The notes beneath the pieces are model-generated. The model did not search any database, had not been told where the DNA came from, and worked only from the letters and a program-made list of their open reading frames with translations. This document shows positions 35,650 through 47,256 of a stretch of 64,000 nt of DNA, in pieces. Position 1 is the first letter of the stretch; each line of letters opens with the position of its first letter. A program made the position numbers and the translations under genes. The DNA is taken from assembly GCA_905178155.1 (NCBI GenBank), contig CAJINV010000004.1, positions 7,942,771 through 8,006,770 on the forward strand, in the 5' to 3' direction. This DNA comes from Amoebophrya sp. A120. Its lineage: Eukaryota; Sar; Dinophyceae; Syndiniales; Amoebophryaceae.

Positions 35650-38600
35650 ATGCGACATTTTTTCTCCTCCCAGCTGAGCAAGATCTTGCTCGTGGCCACC
35701 ACATTTCAGCCCTTCCATGTCGCCTTCGCCACCGACCGTTCGTGCGGCTGCGTGGACATTCCCACCGTCCAAGATGCCATTTACCCGGACCGCTGGCTGA
35801 GCGAGAAGCTCGAGCTTTTGCAGAAGCATCAGTATGACGAACAAAACCCAATCCAAGTCGGGCTCTTCGCGAAAGGCAAAGGACAAGGAGCGCAAGGCGA
35901 CGAAGCGACGAAAATCCATAATGACTTAATCCGGAAAGATGCCGAAAAGAGTAACGAAACGAGCACCAAGTGGAGCGACAGATTCACGCTAGCTCTGAAC
36001 ATCAATCTTCTCTCCGACCCGTTTCAAGAACAACCTGACGCCAGTTTTTCTGGTAGTGGAACAGAGGTCTTCCCCTGGAGATCGGAATTCATGTTCCTCG
36101 AAGACGTCACGGAGATGTACCAAAGGTTGTACAGGCGCCCGGTCGTGATATCACAGGAGGAGCCACTGGGCGGGTTCGAAGACGAGGAGAATAACGCTGT
36201 TTATAATTCAAGTGGTCCTCCTTCTTTCATCGCACCTGGGACTCTTACCCCGCTTCAGACGTTCGACCCTGAACCGTTCGACAAGCAGCTGGAAAGCGAC
36301 GCCGAGGCTCTTCTGACCCGGCTGGACCGGAGTAAAGCTATCTATATCAAGTGCAAAAATGTCTGGGTCTGGAAGGTTAGAACTTGTCATTCTAAATCTG
36401 AATAATGCAAAAATCTGTGTTGCGTGAGTGCCAAAAGCTGTCCGCTTTTGACCAAGTTGAGAGGGAGTTTCTCATGCAGGAAAGGCATGATAGAGACCTC
36501 AAAAAATCTGTCATGCTGGGTCTCGCATTCCCGACCTCATGGGTCATGAAAAAGCTGCATGACAGATCTTGCATTCTTCCAGGCCCAGACATTTTTGCAT
36601 TTGATAATCTACCCCGCGAGGCACTCCCGTTTTCCGAGACGGCCGCGGGTTTTGCTAGCAATCACGAGGGGGGAACAGGTGGTTGGTATGATCTTGTTGG
36701 AGTACCGACGAGATCTGTTGACAGACCACCAACGCAACCTTTCTGGCCGCGCGTGCGGGAGATACTAGCAGGGTCGATACAGATTTCGGGGCAACCGCCG
36801 GCAGCAGCGGGGGATCCTCTGCGGCCCAGCGGCAGCGGAGACGCTCCTCTACCTCCAGGACGCGTTCTTCGGCGGCGGCGCAACATATGACAATGCACAA
36901 CTCCCCCTCCCCCTCATTTGTCATGCAAAATACCAAATCCGTCCTTTTCTCTTTGGCACTTCTTGCATGACAGGTTTCGGAAAGCGAAACAGCACTAGAA
37001 TCGGTCGCGAATTTGTCATGCAGAAGTTGCATTAATGCCCGCAGTTGTGTTGCTGCTTATGCCCTTCAAATGAGGGGAACGGGGAGTTGTGCACTCTCAT
37101 ACAAACGGGCCGTGCCTCACAGGCGGGAGAAGCACCAGCGTCTTCGTCAACCGAAATCGTACAGCGAGGAAGTAGTTCTCGTCGGGGAGGGCGCAGCAGA
37201 AACAGCAGGTCGCGCCGTCGTTCTCAGAGCCCTCCAGCACGGAGAAATATTAATTACCCTGCTTCTAATTCCTACATGGGCGACAACGCGGACGACGAAA
37301 TCGCAGGCATGCTCCTCCATGGAGGAGCAGCGTCTTTGCCGTTTTCTGCCGAAGTGTTGGATGGGCTTGCACATTATCGTGATACGAGCTCCAGAAGCCG
37401 CAGCAGCTCGGCGGACGCCGCCGCGGGAAGTAGATTGCCAGTCGTCGCAACGAGAGGAGCTCAAAATCAAACCGGCCGATCATTCCACGGACACTTCGGA
37501 CCCGCGACGGCTGTGGAAGCGGCAGACTACCTCGACCGTGATGCGCAGGACCACGAGCAATTCCCGATCGTTCCATACCAACACGGGCAACAACAGCAGC
37601 AGCTTGCGCTGGCTCCCGTAAGTGCAACAGCCAGCCAATCTTCTACCGACGCGTGGCTTCGCCGTGTTCCCGTCGCCCCCTGGGACCCGACCAGCCCAAT
37701 TCCCGCGATCGAGCAGCTCCGTGAGATGCAACAGGGGTTAAGACAACTCCCAAATGTCCACTCCGAGGAATTCGTCGAGCGGTTTTTCACCCAACTTGCG
37801 GAAGAAGGTAGACTTTCCGACGAGTTGTTGATCAACCTCGAGGCGTTCCGCCGCGCCATGCGTTTAACGGCGGTCGTGGTGCAGGAGCAGGGCAGACAGT
37901 TGTTAGAAGCGGGCGCGAACGTGGAACAGGCGCGAGCACACATCGAGGCGGGCGTGGAGATTTTAGAGCGGATTGACCAAATGGATCAAGGCGTCCATAA
38001 CTTCACGCAGGGAGTTACCAGTGGCGCTCTAGCGGTGAACGATGATAGCCTGTGGGACATGCTGCCGGAGAGCGTGAAGTTCGGTTGCAAGGTGGTCGGC
38101 GGCAGTGTTGTCGTCGTCGCGGTCATCATTTTTGCGGACAAAGTGGTCCCTTTTATCCTCTGGACGGGACACGGAGGGGCCGCGGCCGTTGGCGCGGTTG
38201 GGGCGATTTTTGTGAAGGTGAAGACGCTTCTTGGGTCGTGGCTAGCGTGGATCAGTGGGCACAACTGGCTGGCGGTATTTTTGAGTTGTGGTTTATTGGG
38301 TGGTTATACTTGAGTGGCGTGTCCCTGTCGTGCTAGTTCCATGTACGTGTAGCTTCATGTGCGATAGTTAAAAGATTTGCCTCCCGGTGCCTTTCGCATA
38401 ACAAACAGAATTCCCGTACAACCAGCTGCGTTTAGATCATAAAACTTTTGTACAATATTTTTCGAACAATGAATCCCAGGTCGCTTCCGCCGATCCTGTG
38501 ATCAGGACCGCCTCCGTCGGGAGTATGAGCGGTGCCATGATAGGCTTTGGCGCCGGAACACTCGCGCTTTCGTCCGAGCAAGAGAGGGATAATAACCGAG

Positions 38601-39085
38601 CGTTGCTGGGGAGAGGACGCGGCTCCCCATCTGCTTCGAAGAATGGCGGAGAATCTACTCCCAGTGCCGCCGTCGGGTATGATTCCGGCGCTGCGTCCTC
38701 CTCCTCCACCTCACAGGAGCTGCCACGTAGTAGTATCCAGATCGCATACGCTACGAACGAGTACGAGTTAGAACTGATGCAACGGCTCGCACACGGTGGT
38801 TCGCTGAAGCCCGCGGACCTTGACGCAGACGGCAGTCTCCGGGGTAGGCAGCTGCATCAGCAATGGCTGCTCGACCAGCTCCCGAGGTACACGATCACGG
38901 CGGCCGGGGGGGTTGTTGGGGTTGGAAATATTAACCCCGCTACGACCGGCGATGAAGACGAAATTCCTATAGAGTACACTACCGGTTCAACACCAGCAAG
39001 TGGGAGTGGTGCTGCTACCACGGAAGATCCACCGAGCGCAGCCGAAGACATTGACATGTATCATCTCGGCACAATGTTCCACTAG
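35650..39085 (+). CDS. Signal-peptide and membrane protein of unknown function
   Basis: Not recognised. Five coding exons (35650-36344, 36612-36678, 36725-36885, 37107-38274, 38480-39085) total exactly 899 codons after removal of two introners, a 46-nt GT-AG intron (36679-36724) and a GT-AG intron (38275-38479). The N-terminus has a signal peptide (SQLSKILLVATTFQPFHVAF). The middle is an Arg/Ser-rich stretch (RGGRSRNSRSRRRSQSPPAR), followed by helical, possibly coiled-coil segments (EEFVERFFTQLAEEGRLSDE). Two hydrophobic segments follow (KVVGGSVVVVAVIIFADKVV; AAVGAVGAIFVKVKTLLGSW). The last exon is Ser/Gly-rich with a hydrophobic Gly-rich start. A surface or endomembrane role is inference. 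Confidence 0.78.
36345..36606 (+). mobile_element. Introner, family A
   Basis: 262 bp; perfect TSD ATCTA. Joins SKAIY to PARH. Interior is the inverse orientation of the 48774-49035 subtype. Confidence 0.92.
36679..36724 (+). other. 46-nt GT-AG intron
   Basis: GTGGTTGG...CTGTTGACAG; removal joins TRGEQ to TTNATF and is needed to reach the long downstream frame. Confidence 0.65.
36886..37101 (+). mobile_element. Introner, family D
   Basis: 216 bp; TSD CAACA/CAAAC. Joins AAAQ to QGRA. Confidence 0.88.
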
Positions 39086-40178
39086 TACTAAAGAATGTGA
39101 ACTGTGACTCTATCGATTAAATTTAGCGTGATTGTGACAAAGGGTAAGACCAAATATAGAGTCTGTGATGTGGTAAGTGTGATGAAAGAACCCGAACACC
39201 TGGTCACACCTTGTCTAGAAATTCGAGGTCTGCACAAGCACGACCATCCGCCACCAGGTTTGGAATAAAGCATATAGCATTGCCATACTTCTATTCTGTT
39301 GAACGACGAATGGTTTATTTGTAGGGGAGAAAGTTGTAAATGGATTGGAATTTTTACGCATTTGGCTTCGCATCACGTTGCACAGCACTGTCAGAGAGAT
39401 TTCGTTTCGAAGCTCAAGATAGATAGAACCTACACCATCCGTGCCAGAGAGACAACTATAGATCATTTTGTAGAAGTTGTAGCCTATCCTACGCAGTAAA
39501 GAGACGCGTCAACTTCTAGAGCTATGTCGAGATATTAACTCGATGACGTGCGTCCTATTGCTATTGCACTGCCGTTTTATTATTTTGATGACTTGATAGC
39601 GAGACTAGCGAGCAATCTATTTCCGATGGAACGATCTTGTGAAGCACTTGAAAAGATCTTTGTTAAAGACCAATTTGTTGTGTACATGTACAATATTTCT
39701 TGAAATTTTCCTGCGTTTTCTGGATCGATGGAGAGCCCTGGTTCGGACCGCAGGCACGGGCTTGTCAACCTTGTGACGAGAGTGTGCTGAGTGAAAAAAG
39801 AACAGCTGATTGGCTCATGGAAAAGTTTTGGAAGACAGCAGCACGGCGTACGACTCATAAAAAGACATACAGCACAGTTTTCCACAAAAGAAGAATGTTT
39901 GCCGGTACAAAAGACAAGAATTCGGCAGTACTTTGGAGAACTGCGCAGTTCTTCTGTAGCCCATAGAAAATTCGGCTTCGCTATAATACGATTGTGTTCT
40001 GAAGTCGTGGCTTCGTGCGTCCTCCTTTCTTGTCCGAAAAAACGACGTCCGCAGATGAAGGGACACGGGAGAGAAGTTCTCCCGTCGAGCATTCGCCAAC
40101 TAGAATCTGCTTCACCTGAGCCTGAGCGAGAGCATTACGTACTGTAATTTCATTTAGCCAACCAAATTCGTAGACAAA
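39086..40178. other. Intergenic
   Basis: No exon or introner recognised; several short frames on both strands without protein-like signatures. Confidence 0.5.
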
Positions 40179-42849
40179 ATGACCTTCGTTTCTGCGGCTG
40201 GGCGGCATCAGCCCAAGACGATGCTCGTCTTTTCGTTTCTGGTTCAGAACTTCTACTCTAGCCCGCCGATAATTTTTATCGACGCAGCCTCCGTTCTCCC
40301 GGCAAAAATAACTACAAAGGAAGAAATGGAGAAGCTTTGCCTCCGCCATCCTCGGTTCATCGAAGACTACGAAAAGGAAATCAACAGCACGACAGTAAAC
40401 CACTACCCGTTTAAAAACACGAAGAAGGTTCTAGTGAAATACGGAGAAATACCCGGTATCACCCAGATCGCCGTCGCGGAGATTGTCGACGACTTCCCCC
40501 CGCACAGCCACGAAGACATGTTCGAACTGTTCTACATGCTGCCCTACAAACCGAATCACAAAGACTCCGGTCCAGGTACGCTTGTCAATGGGAACCGAGA
40601 TGGTCAGAACAACTATGTGAATCTGTTCAACTTCGGCATTGGCGATCTGAGCAATATGAGAGTGCACAGCTCCCCCTCCCCCTCATTTGTGTTGCATGAA
40701 CAGCAACACAAGCACTGGCAAAGATGCAGCTTTTGCATGACAAATTCCTAAGTGATTGTAGTGCTGTTTTGGCTTTCGGAATCTGTCATGCAAAGAGTGC
40801 TAACAGGCAGAAGGTAGATTTGGGATTTTGCATGACAAATGAGGGGGAGGGGGACGAGTTGTGCACTGTCATAAGCAAGGGGGAAAAAGCAGAAAACTAC
40901 ACCTACTGGCCGGAGAACGTCACCAATGACAATGAGTTCGACCTCGTGCCGGACTACAAGGACCAGGGGGGAAATTCCACGGCGGGCACGATGCTCTTAT
41001 TTCCGCCGGGCATCGAGCACAGCGGCGGGATCGTGCAGGACTCCGGGCCGTTGCAGCTGATCACGATCGGCGCCATTCCCTTTCCCGGAGAGACGGTCGA
41101 GCAGTACAAAGTCGCACCGGAAAATTCGCAGGCAAAATATCAAAATGAAAAATCCCCCCTCTGCATACTAAAACGGAGATTTGTGTAGCATGACTTGGGA
41201 CCACAAATCATGTTGTCATGCTAGAAGGCAAAAGATGCGGAGTGTAGTTCAGGCTGGCATGGCAAAGCCATGGAGTTTCAGCATGACAGGAGGCAACCGG
41301 AAGTGGGGAGCAGCATGACAAATTGCCTGCAATTAAGGCCGCAGCTGCGTCTCTTGTCCTTCTAGCAACACAAGCCGATCTGTGTGCGCAAATCCAGCAT
41401 CACAAATTTCCGTTCCGAGATGGGGAGGGGGGGCTTTCCCCCGTAATACAAAAACCCTGAAATTCGGAAAAACTCAGCTGGACGAGTTGAAACCAAAGCC
41501 GATGAAAGACAACGAAAAGATCACGAAGCGGGTGATGCTACCCTTGCCGGAAAAACAGTACCCGAAGTTACCGCATTTCATCACGTTTGCGGAGTCCACG
41601 CTTCCGAAAAACCAGCGTATGCATTGCAAATATGTCTGGGTCAGGAAGATTCTGAGATTTGCCATGCAGTTTTTCCAAGCTCCGCCAAGTCTGCTATGCA
41701 GGGCCTAGCATCACAGAGTCTGCAGCCCCTTTGTGATGCCTGTTCTACATGAGAAATGCAAACCTCAGCATGACCAGAAATGAGCACCTTTTGCAAGTCA
41801 CGCAACACAGATTTTTGTATGATCCGCAACGTGCATCACAAGTTCGCATCCTTTCAGACAAAACACCAGATATATTTGTAATGCATACAGCGGAACCCGA
41901 AGCACATCCACGCCGACGCCTACGAAGTGTATTTCGTGATGCGGGGGCAGGTATGGATTGCAAATATGTCTGGGTCTGGAAGAATAAAAACTTGTGATGC
42001 GCATTTCAGAACTCAGCAAAATCTCTCATGCATAGTTAGCAAAAGCTGCCCACTTTCTGCCAGCAAATGGAGGATTTGTTATGAGAATTCGGCATTGCGG
42101 AAGCTTCTCGAAACCTGTGATGCTAGATCTTCCATGCCAAACCTCCTGTGTTATGCAAAAACAGCATGATTCTTCCAGACCCAGACATTTTTGCATTTGA
42201 TAGCAGGGCTACATGGAGTTAGACGGCGAGGAAAAGCCGATCAAAACCGGATCCGTGGTGATTGTGCCCCCGAAAATCGAGCACGGGCCGATCGCGCATA
42301 AGAACAGCGAGCTGCATATCATTTGTAAAAACGTCCCCACCCCAGAGTTGTCATGCAGGTTTGCACGGACAGGAACATTTGTAACGCGCATCACCATGAG
42401 AGGAATTTCTAATCGTGTTGTGGCATTTGTAATGCTGTAACCAGGATCAGCAGATGGATTTGTGATGCGTTTTCCCTTGCTAACCTGCACTACACTACGG
42501 ACGGCAACTTGTGATGCAAGAGTCCCAAAACTTCTAGGTTTGTGTTGCAAAATCCCCATCTTGACTCTGGTGTGGGGACGTTTTTACTCAGGATACTGCA
42601 GCTGCTGTATTTCATGATTGAGACGCCGAAGGGGCCCTGTCAGCACTATCCTGTGCAAAAGTATCGTAGTCGTACTAATCGCACTCATGCATTACAAATT
42701 TCTTTCTCAAGTTGAATCCGCATTACAAATTCTATTTCTCATGCTGAGGAGATTTGTCATGCGATTTATACTAATACGATGCTTTTGCATTTCATAAGCA
42801 CGGGATATCGTCGAGGGACAAAGGGATGAACCAGCATCGAGAGCTCTAG
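40179..42849 (+). CDS. Bicupin-domain protein
   Basis: Two cupin beta-barrels, probably metal binding; substrate unknown. Seven exons sum to exactly 387 codons. Domain 1 has FPPHSHEDMFELFYML and GTMLLFPPGIEHSGG. Domain 2 has HIHADAYEVYFVMRGQGYME, the HxH-x4-E-x6-G motif, and GSVVIVPPKIEHGPIAHKN, the second cupin motif. Histidines and the glutamate of the metal site are intact in domain 2. A hydrophobic N-terminal stretch (MLVFSFLVQNFYSSPPIIFI) could be a signal anchor. The start has an acaaaATG context. The six introners in the coding region are of types D, G, A, A, C and B. The TAG stop at 42847-42849 lies inside the TSD of a seventh element. Confidence 0.88.
40655..40873 (+). mobile_element. 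Introner, family D (bicupin)
   Basis: 219 bp; perfect TSD AGCAA. Joins GDLS to KGEK. Confidence 0.92.
41138..41448 (+). mobile_element. Introner, family G (bicupin)
   Basis: 311 bp; perfect TSD CAAAA. Joins SQAK to TLKF. Confidence 0.91.
41618..41887 (+). mobile_element. Introner, family A (bicupin)
   Basis: 270 bp; perfect TSD CAGCG. Joins PKNQ to RNPK, just before the metal-binding HIH. Confidence 0.91.
41952..42202 (+). mobile_element. Introner, family A (bicupin)
   Basis: 251 bp; perfect TSD GCAGG, which permits GT-AG excision. Splits MRGQ from GYME within cupin motif 1. Confidence 0.93.
42317..42595 (+). mobile_element. Introner, family C (bicupin)
   Basis: 279 bp; perfect TSD CTGCA. 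Joins NSEL to QLLY. Confidence 0.91.
42647..42796 (+). mobile_element. Introner, family B (bicupin)
   Basis: 150 bp; perfect TSD AGCAC. Joins PCQH to GISS. Confidence 0.91.
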
Positions 42850-42851
42850 AG

Positions 42852-43112
42852 TATCGAATGCAAATATGTCTGGGTCTGGAGAGATGGAACTTGTGATGCT
42901 AATTTTGGACTCCAGAAAAATCGGTATTGCATGACCACCAAGAGGAGTCCAGTTTGTGCTACGCGGGAAGGGCGTTTGTCATGCGGAATAGGCATCAGGA
43001 AGCCTGCTAAAAATCTGTGATGCTAGGCCATGCATTACAGGCATCATGGGCCATGCAAAACATGCATTACAAACCTGGCGCTTTCCAGACCCGGACATAC
43101 TTGCAATGCATA
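42852..43112 (+). mobile_element. Introner, family A, at the bicupin stop codon
   Basis: 261 bp; perfect TSD TAGAG whose first three bases are the stop codon. Either an untranslated-region insertion or a sign that the gene continues; the frame after removal keeps the TAG. Confidence 0.88.
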
Positions 43113-43596
43113 TAGAGCTCGGCTGTACAAGAACTCCTGCGGCGGGTGAACAAGCCGGATCCGGAGCCATTCGATCTACTGAAAAAACCATTTGTTCTTT
43201 ATTTGTGCAGACGAAAACGAATACGAAAATGCACCACCTTTAGCATTTTTCTATCGGAACGCGGATTTTTCAAATTCAAAATTAAAACCGCAGAGAGTTC
43301 TTGCGAACAATCCTTTCGTCGGTTGAATTCTTTTTTTGTGCGGGTGCCAGGCCGCATTTGAGTGCGCAAGAGAAATTTCGCCCTGGTTCGGGTTCGTTTT
43401 TGTTTTTTTTTTGCACGGCGAGTGTACTTACTATGAGTGTGCTTACCATGACAACGCTGGACCGGCCCGCCGCGCTCATCGTGCTAGTTTACTGCTCTCT
43501 GTTCAGAGTACAACAAGAAAAAGTCCATGATCTACAGGACCCACGAGCAAACCAGTATACTTCATCTACACGACGAGAACTTCAGAGAAAAACACC
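43113..43596. other. 3' flank and intergenic
   Basis: One short frame (VQELLRRVNKPDPEPFDLLK, 43122-43182) is protein-like but is separated from the bicupin frame by an in-frame stop. Nothing else recognised. Confidence 0.4.
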
Positions 43597-46592
43597 ATGT
43601 CCACCACCGCCCGTTCAGCGAACGCCGCGAAGCTCGGATTCTCTCGCGACGTTCTGGAAGGCATATCAAATGCAAGTATGTCTGGGTCTGGAAGATTGCG
43701 AGATTTGTCATGCTGCTTTGGCATGACTCTGCACTCTGTATTGCGTGGCCACAAAGCGGTCCTCTTGTCTGTCATGCAAAAGCGCAGTTCCTCATGACAT
43801 GCGAAATAAGCAGCACAGAAGCACGGAAAAACTTGTCATGCTTGGCGGCGCATTACAGAGCACTTATTGTTCATGGACTTGCATCACAAGTTTCCAGATC
43901 CAGACATATTTGCAATGGATAAGGCAAGGTCGCGATCATTTCCGGCTCAACCCGCGGCATCGGCCGGGAATGCGCTTTGGCGTTGGCCAGGGAGGTATCA
44001 AATGCAAATATGTCTGGGTCTGGACACTTGTAATGCTGAATGGTCATGATTGACTGTGCTTTTAAGTGCAGCGCAGCATGACAAATTTTTCCAACGCTTT
44101 CTCATGCGCAGAACGCATTACAAACTGCGCTTTTGCATGACGAAAGTGTGGCGCTTGATTTGCTGCTTATGCAATACAAATTTTTCAGACATGCGAGACA
44201 CGCAATACAGGTTCGAACTTTCCAGACCCAGACATTTATGCGATGCATACGAGGGATGTCGAATTGTCGTCGCGGGCAAGTCTTTGAAGTCGACACCCGA
44301 ATATCCTGTGCAAAAGTATCGTACTCGTAGTCATCGCAGCTATGCATTACAAATCTAGTTGGTTAGGTAAATCCGCATTGCAAATTTAATTTGTAATGCT
44401 GAGCCAACTTGTATTGCGATTTGTACTAGTACGATACTTTTGCAGTGCATACCGAACTTCCAGGGTCGATTTACTCCGTTGCGGATGAAGTACGGGCGTG
44501 CGGGTCGGAGGCGATTAGTGTGCAGGTATTTGTAGGAGATTTGAATTTGTTTATGCATAAAACCCATGTAGTTGTAGTACAAGTATGTGAACAAGTGCTG
44601 TTCTTTCTCTTTGTCATGCAGTTGACTTCAACCTCTTCTAAAGTGTAATTGTGTACTATAATCCTCGCATTGAACATAATTTCTACAGCTCGACGTCCTT
44701 TCCGAAGAGTCCATCATCAAATGTGTGGAAGCCGCCGTGGAGAAATGGGGCCGCGTGGTATCAAATGCAAATATATCTGGGTCCGGAAAGGTGGAGCTTG
44801 TGATGCTGCGTTTGGATTCCAAAAAAATCTGTATTGCCTGAGCAGCATGTAGGAGTCTAGTTTTTGTTAGTTACGCGGACAGGGCACTTCTCATGCCCGA
44901 CAGGCATCAAGAAGCACTCAGAATCAAGTCTGTGATGCTAGGGAATACCTCACAGACATCAAGGAGCATGTAGATCCTGCATGACAAGTCTCGTATTCTT
45001 CCAAAGATGAACCCAGAGATACTTATTTGCAATGCATAGGTGGACATCTGCGTCAACAACGCCTCCGCGCTTTGGTGGCAGACCATCAATTATCAAATGC
45101 AAAAGTGTCTGGGTCTGGAAACTTGTGATGCTGGGTGGCGTATCATGAGGAGGCCACAAGGGCTGGCTCAGCATGACAAGCTTCTGAGCTTCTAGGTGTT
45201 GCCTATTCTGCATGACAAACTGCGTTTCTGCATGACAGAAAAATGGCGCTCTTGGGTAAGGTGCATGACAGATTTGAGAGTCATGCCAGACAAGCATGAC
45301 AAACATGCACTCTTCCAGACCCAGACATTTTTACATTTGATATCAACGACACCCCGTCGAAAAAATACGACCTGATATGCATTGCAAAAGTATAACGTGC
45401 TAGTATGAATAGCATCACAAAGTCGCTCAGCATTAGAAATGGAATTTGTATAATACTGTTTTACTTTTACCTTAGGAAGAAGATCATTTGTCATGCATGT
45501 TTGCAATTAGTACGATTGCGATGCTTTTGCAGTTCATACCTGATCACCCGGCTGAACACCCGCGGGTCCTTCCTGCTCACCAAGCACTGCCTGCCCCACA
45601 TGCGCAAGAACAAATTTGGGCGCGTGATCTGCATGAGTCCGCCAATTGAGTTGGAGAAAGAAGCGTACAAAGTATGGCCCTCTCAAACGTTACATTCTCA
45701 GCTGGTGTTACATGGATTTGTAATGCTAGAACAGCAACAGTGAAAGTGGCAAGATTGAAGCTTTCGCATTACAGATTATTTTCCACAGATTATCATGCTG
45801 CTTAGCCCTTCGAAAATTTGTCATGCGAAGCACCTTGATCAAGTGGAGGCTGATGGCAATTTTGCATGACGAATCCGTGTAACAGTTGAGAATGTAACAG
45901 TTGAAAATGCCATAGAAAGGGCTTTGCGCGTACAACATCAGCAAGATGGGGATGACGATGGTAGCGCTAGGTGCGGCGGCCGTATGAGAATGCAGCACAA
46001 CTCCCCGTTCCCTCATTTGTCATGCAAAATACCAAATCCAAGCGCTGCCGTGTGGTTGTACTGTTTGCATGACAAAGTCCGGAAGCCCAAACAGTACTAC
46101 ACTAGGGACATAAAAAATTTCTCATGCATAGGCTCCGCGTGTGCTGGTGTTTGTATTGCTGTTCATGCCATAGCCATGCAAATGAGGGGGAGGGGGAGTT
46201 GTGCACTGTTATAGGCCGAGGGCGTGGACGATAACATCCTCGCGAACAGCTTGTGGCCCGCCACGGTCATCGAATCCCAAGCCAGTATCAACTTCGACTT
46301 GGGTGATAAGAAGTTGTGGCGGAAAGCGACCATCCTCGCGGACGCCACGGTGAGTCTGTGTTGCGATCAGGAAACAACCGGACAGATGCTGATCGATGAT
46401 GAATACTTGACGGAAGTCAGAGGATTGACGAAAGACGATTTGAAAACCTACCGATACGACCCCAATACTGACCCGCCGCGGCTCCTTGCGGAGAAAACCG
46501 GGTCCATGGTGACACGCGGGGACGTGCGGAAAGTGAAGCAGGAGAGGAGAACTGATGATTTTGAGAAGGCGAAAAATAAAAGCAAATTGTAA
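43597..46592 (+). CDS. Short-chain dehydrogenase/reductase, HSDL2-like
   Basis: NAD(P)-dependent oxidoreductase with a Rossmann fold; the HSDL2 branch is associated with peroxisomal or mitochondrial lipid metabolism. Ten exons total exactly 321 codons. Motifs in order: cofactor loop KVAIISGSTRGIGRECALAL; NNAS; Ser-containing GRVICMSPPIELEKEAYKG; catalytic YNISK with the following MGMTMVALG; then NSLWPATVIESQ and ATILADATVSLCC, the HSDL2-type C-terminal half. The SPP...YxxxK arrangement and LWPAT are the closest match to HSDL2. The single GT-AG intron is 44526-44688. Eight introners of types A, B, D and E interrupt it. No SCP2 domain is present, so it is the dehydrogenase part only. Confidence 0.93.
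43664..43921 (+). mobile_element. Introner, family A (SDR)
   Basis: 258 bp; perfect TSD AGGCA. Joins VLEG to KVAI. Confidence 0.93.
43996..44249 (+). mobile_element. Introner, family A (SDR)
   Basis: 254 bp; TSD GGAGG/CGAGG, compatible with GT-AG. Joins LARE to GCRI. Confidence 0.91.
44302..44451 (+). mobile_element. Introner, family B (SDR)
   Basis: 150 bp; perfect TSD CCGAA. Joins STPE to LPGS. Confidence 0.93.
44759..45038 (+). mobile_element. Introner, family A (SDR)
   Basis: 280 bp; TSD CGTGG/GGTGG. Joins WGRV to DICV. Confidence 0.9.
45091..45342 (+). mobile_element. Introner, family A (SDR)
   Basis: 252 bp; TSD TCAAT/TCAAC. Joins WQTI to NDTP. Interior nearly the same as 50024-50277. 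Confidence 0.91.
45376..45538 (+). mobile_element. Introner, family B (SDR)
   Basis: 163 bp; perfect TSD CCTGA. Joins KYDL to ITRL. Confidence 0.92.
45673..45914 (+). mobile_element. Introner, family E (SDR)
   Basis: 242 bp; TSD CAAAG/GAAAG. Joins EAYK to GLCA. Confidence 0.91.
45983..46213 (+). mobile_element. Introner, family D (SDR)
   Basis: 231 bp; perfect TSD GGCCG. Joins GAAA to EGVD. Confidence 0.92.
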
Positions 46593-47256
46593 AGGTCTTG
46601 TTGCAAAGACACCGATAAATTTTTTCTAATATGCATGTAATGTTTTCCGTGTGAAGACTACATGATACATTATAGATCGATCTTCTTCTTCAGCGCAGTC
46701 TTTGATGTGCTAGTACTTCTTCAAGGTCTTCCTCTTAAGCGCAACTACGCCTTGATCGATGAAACGAAAACAGCAAAAATTCTGGCACCCGCGTCGTGCA
46801 GCAGACACGCAATTTGAATACCCAGAAATTTTTGTGTTCCTAAGATCTTGACTTCCGCAGCGGCGGCGGCGGACGGGAAAAAATACTATAGCGACTTCTT
46901 CATATTATACCCGAAAAATACGACGTGCTCGCAGACTCGGGCTTGTCGCGCGTGGAAGATCACGACACAACCCATATCGACTTTGATCTCGTCGTTTTTG
47001 TTCTTGTCCCAGTTCTTTTCTGTTATGCAAAACTTTTTCGAAAAAAAAGAACTTCTGCGTGCAGAATTTCAATTTATTTCGGTATAATATTTTTCTTGTG
47101 CTTCCCAAATTTTTAGCTAGGCCACGTTGCTGTTTTAGTTGGACTTGGAAGAAGTGGTGGTGCTGCCTCATTCGATGCACCGAAGTTTTGGTGGCACGAG
47201 CACCAGAGGGAACTACATATAGGGAGGAGTAAGTCCGAGGTACTAGAAACTGAAAC
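46593..47256. other. Intergenic
   Basis: No exon or introner recognised. Confidence 0.5.
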
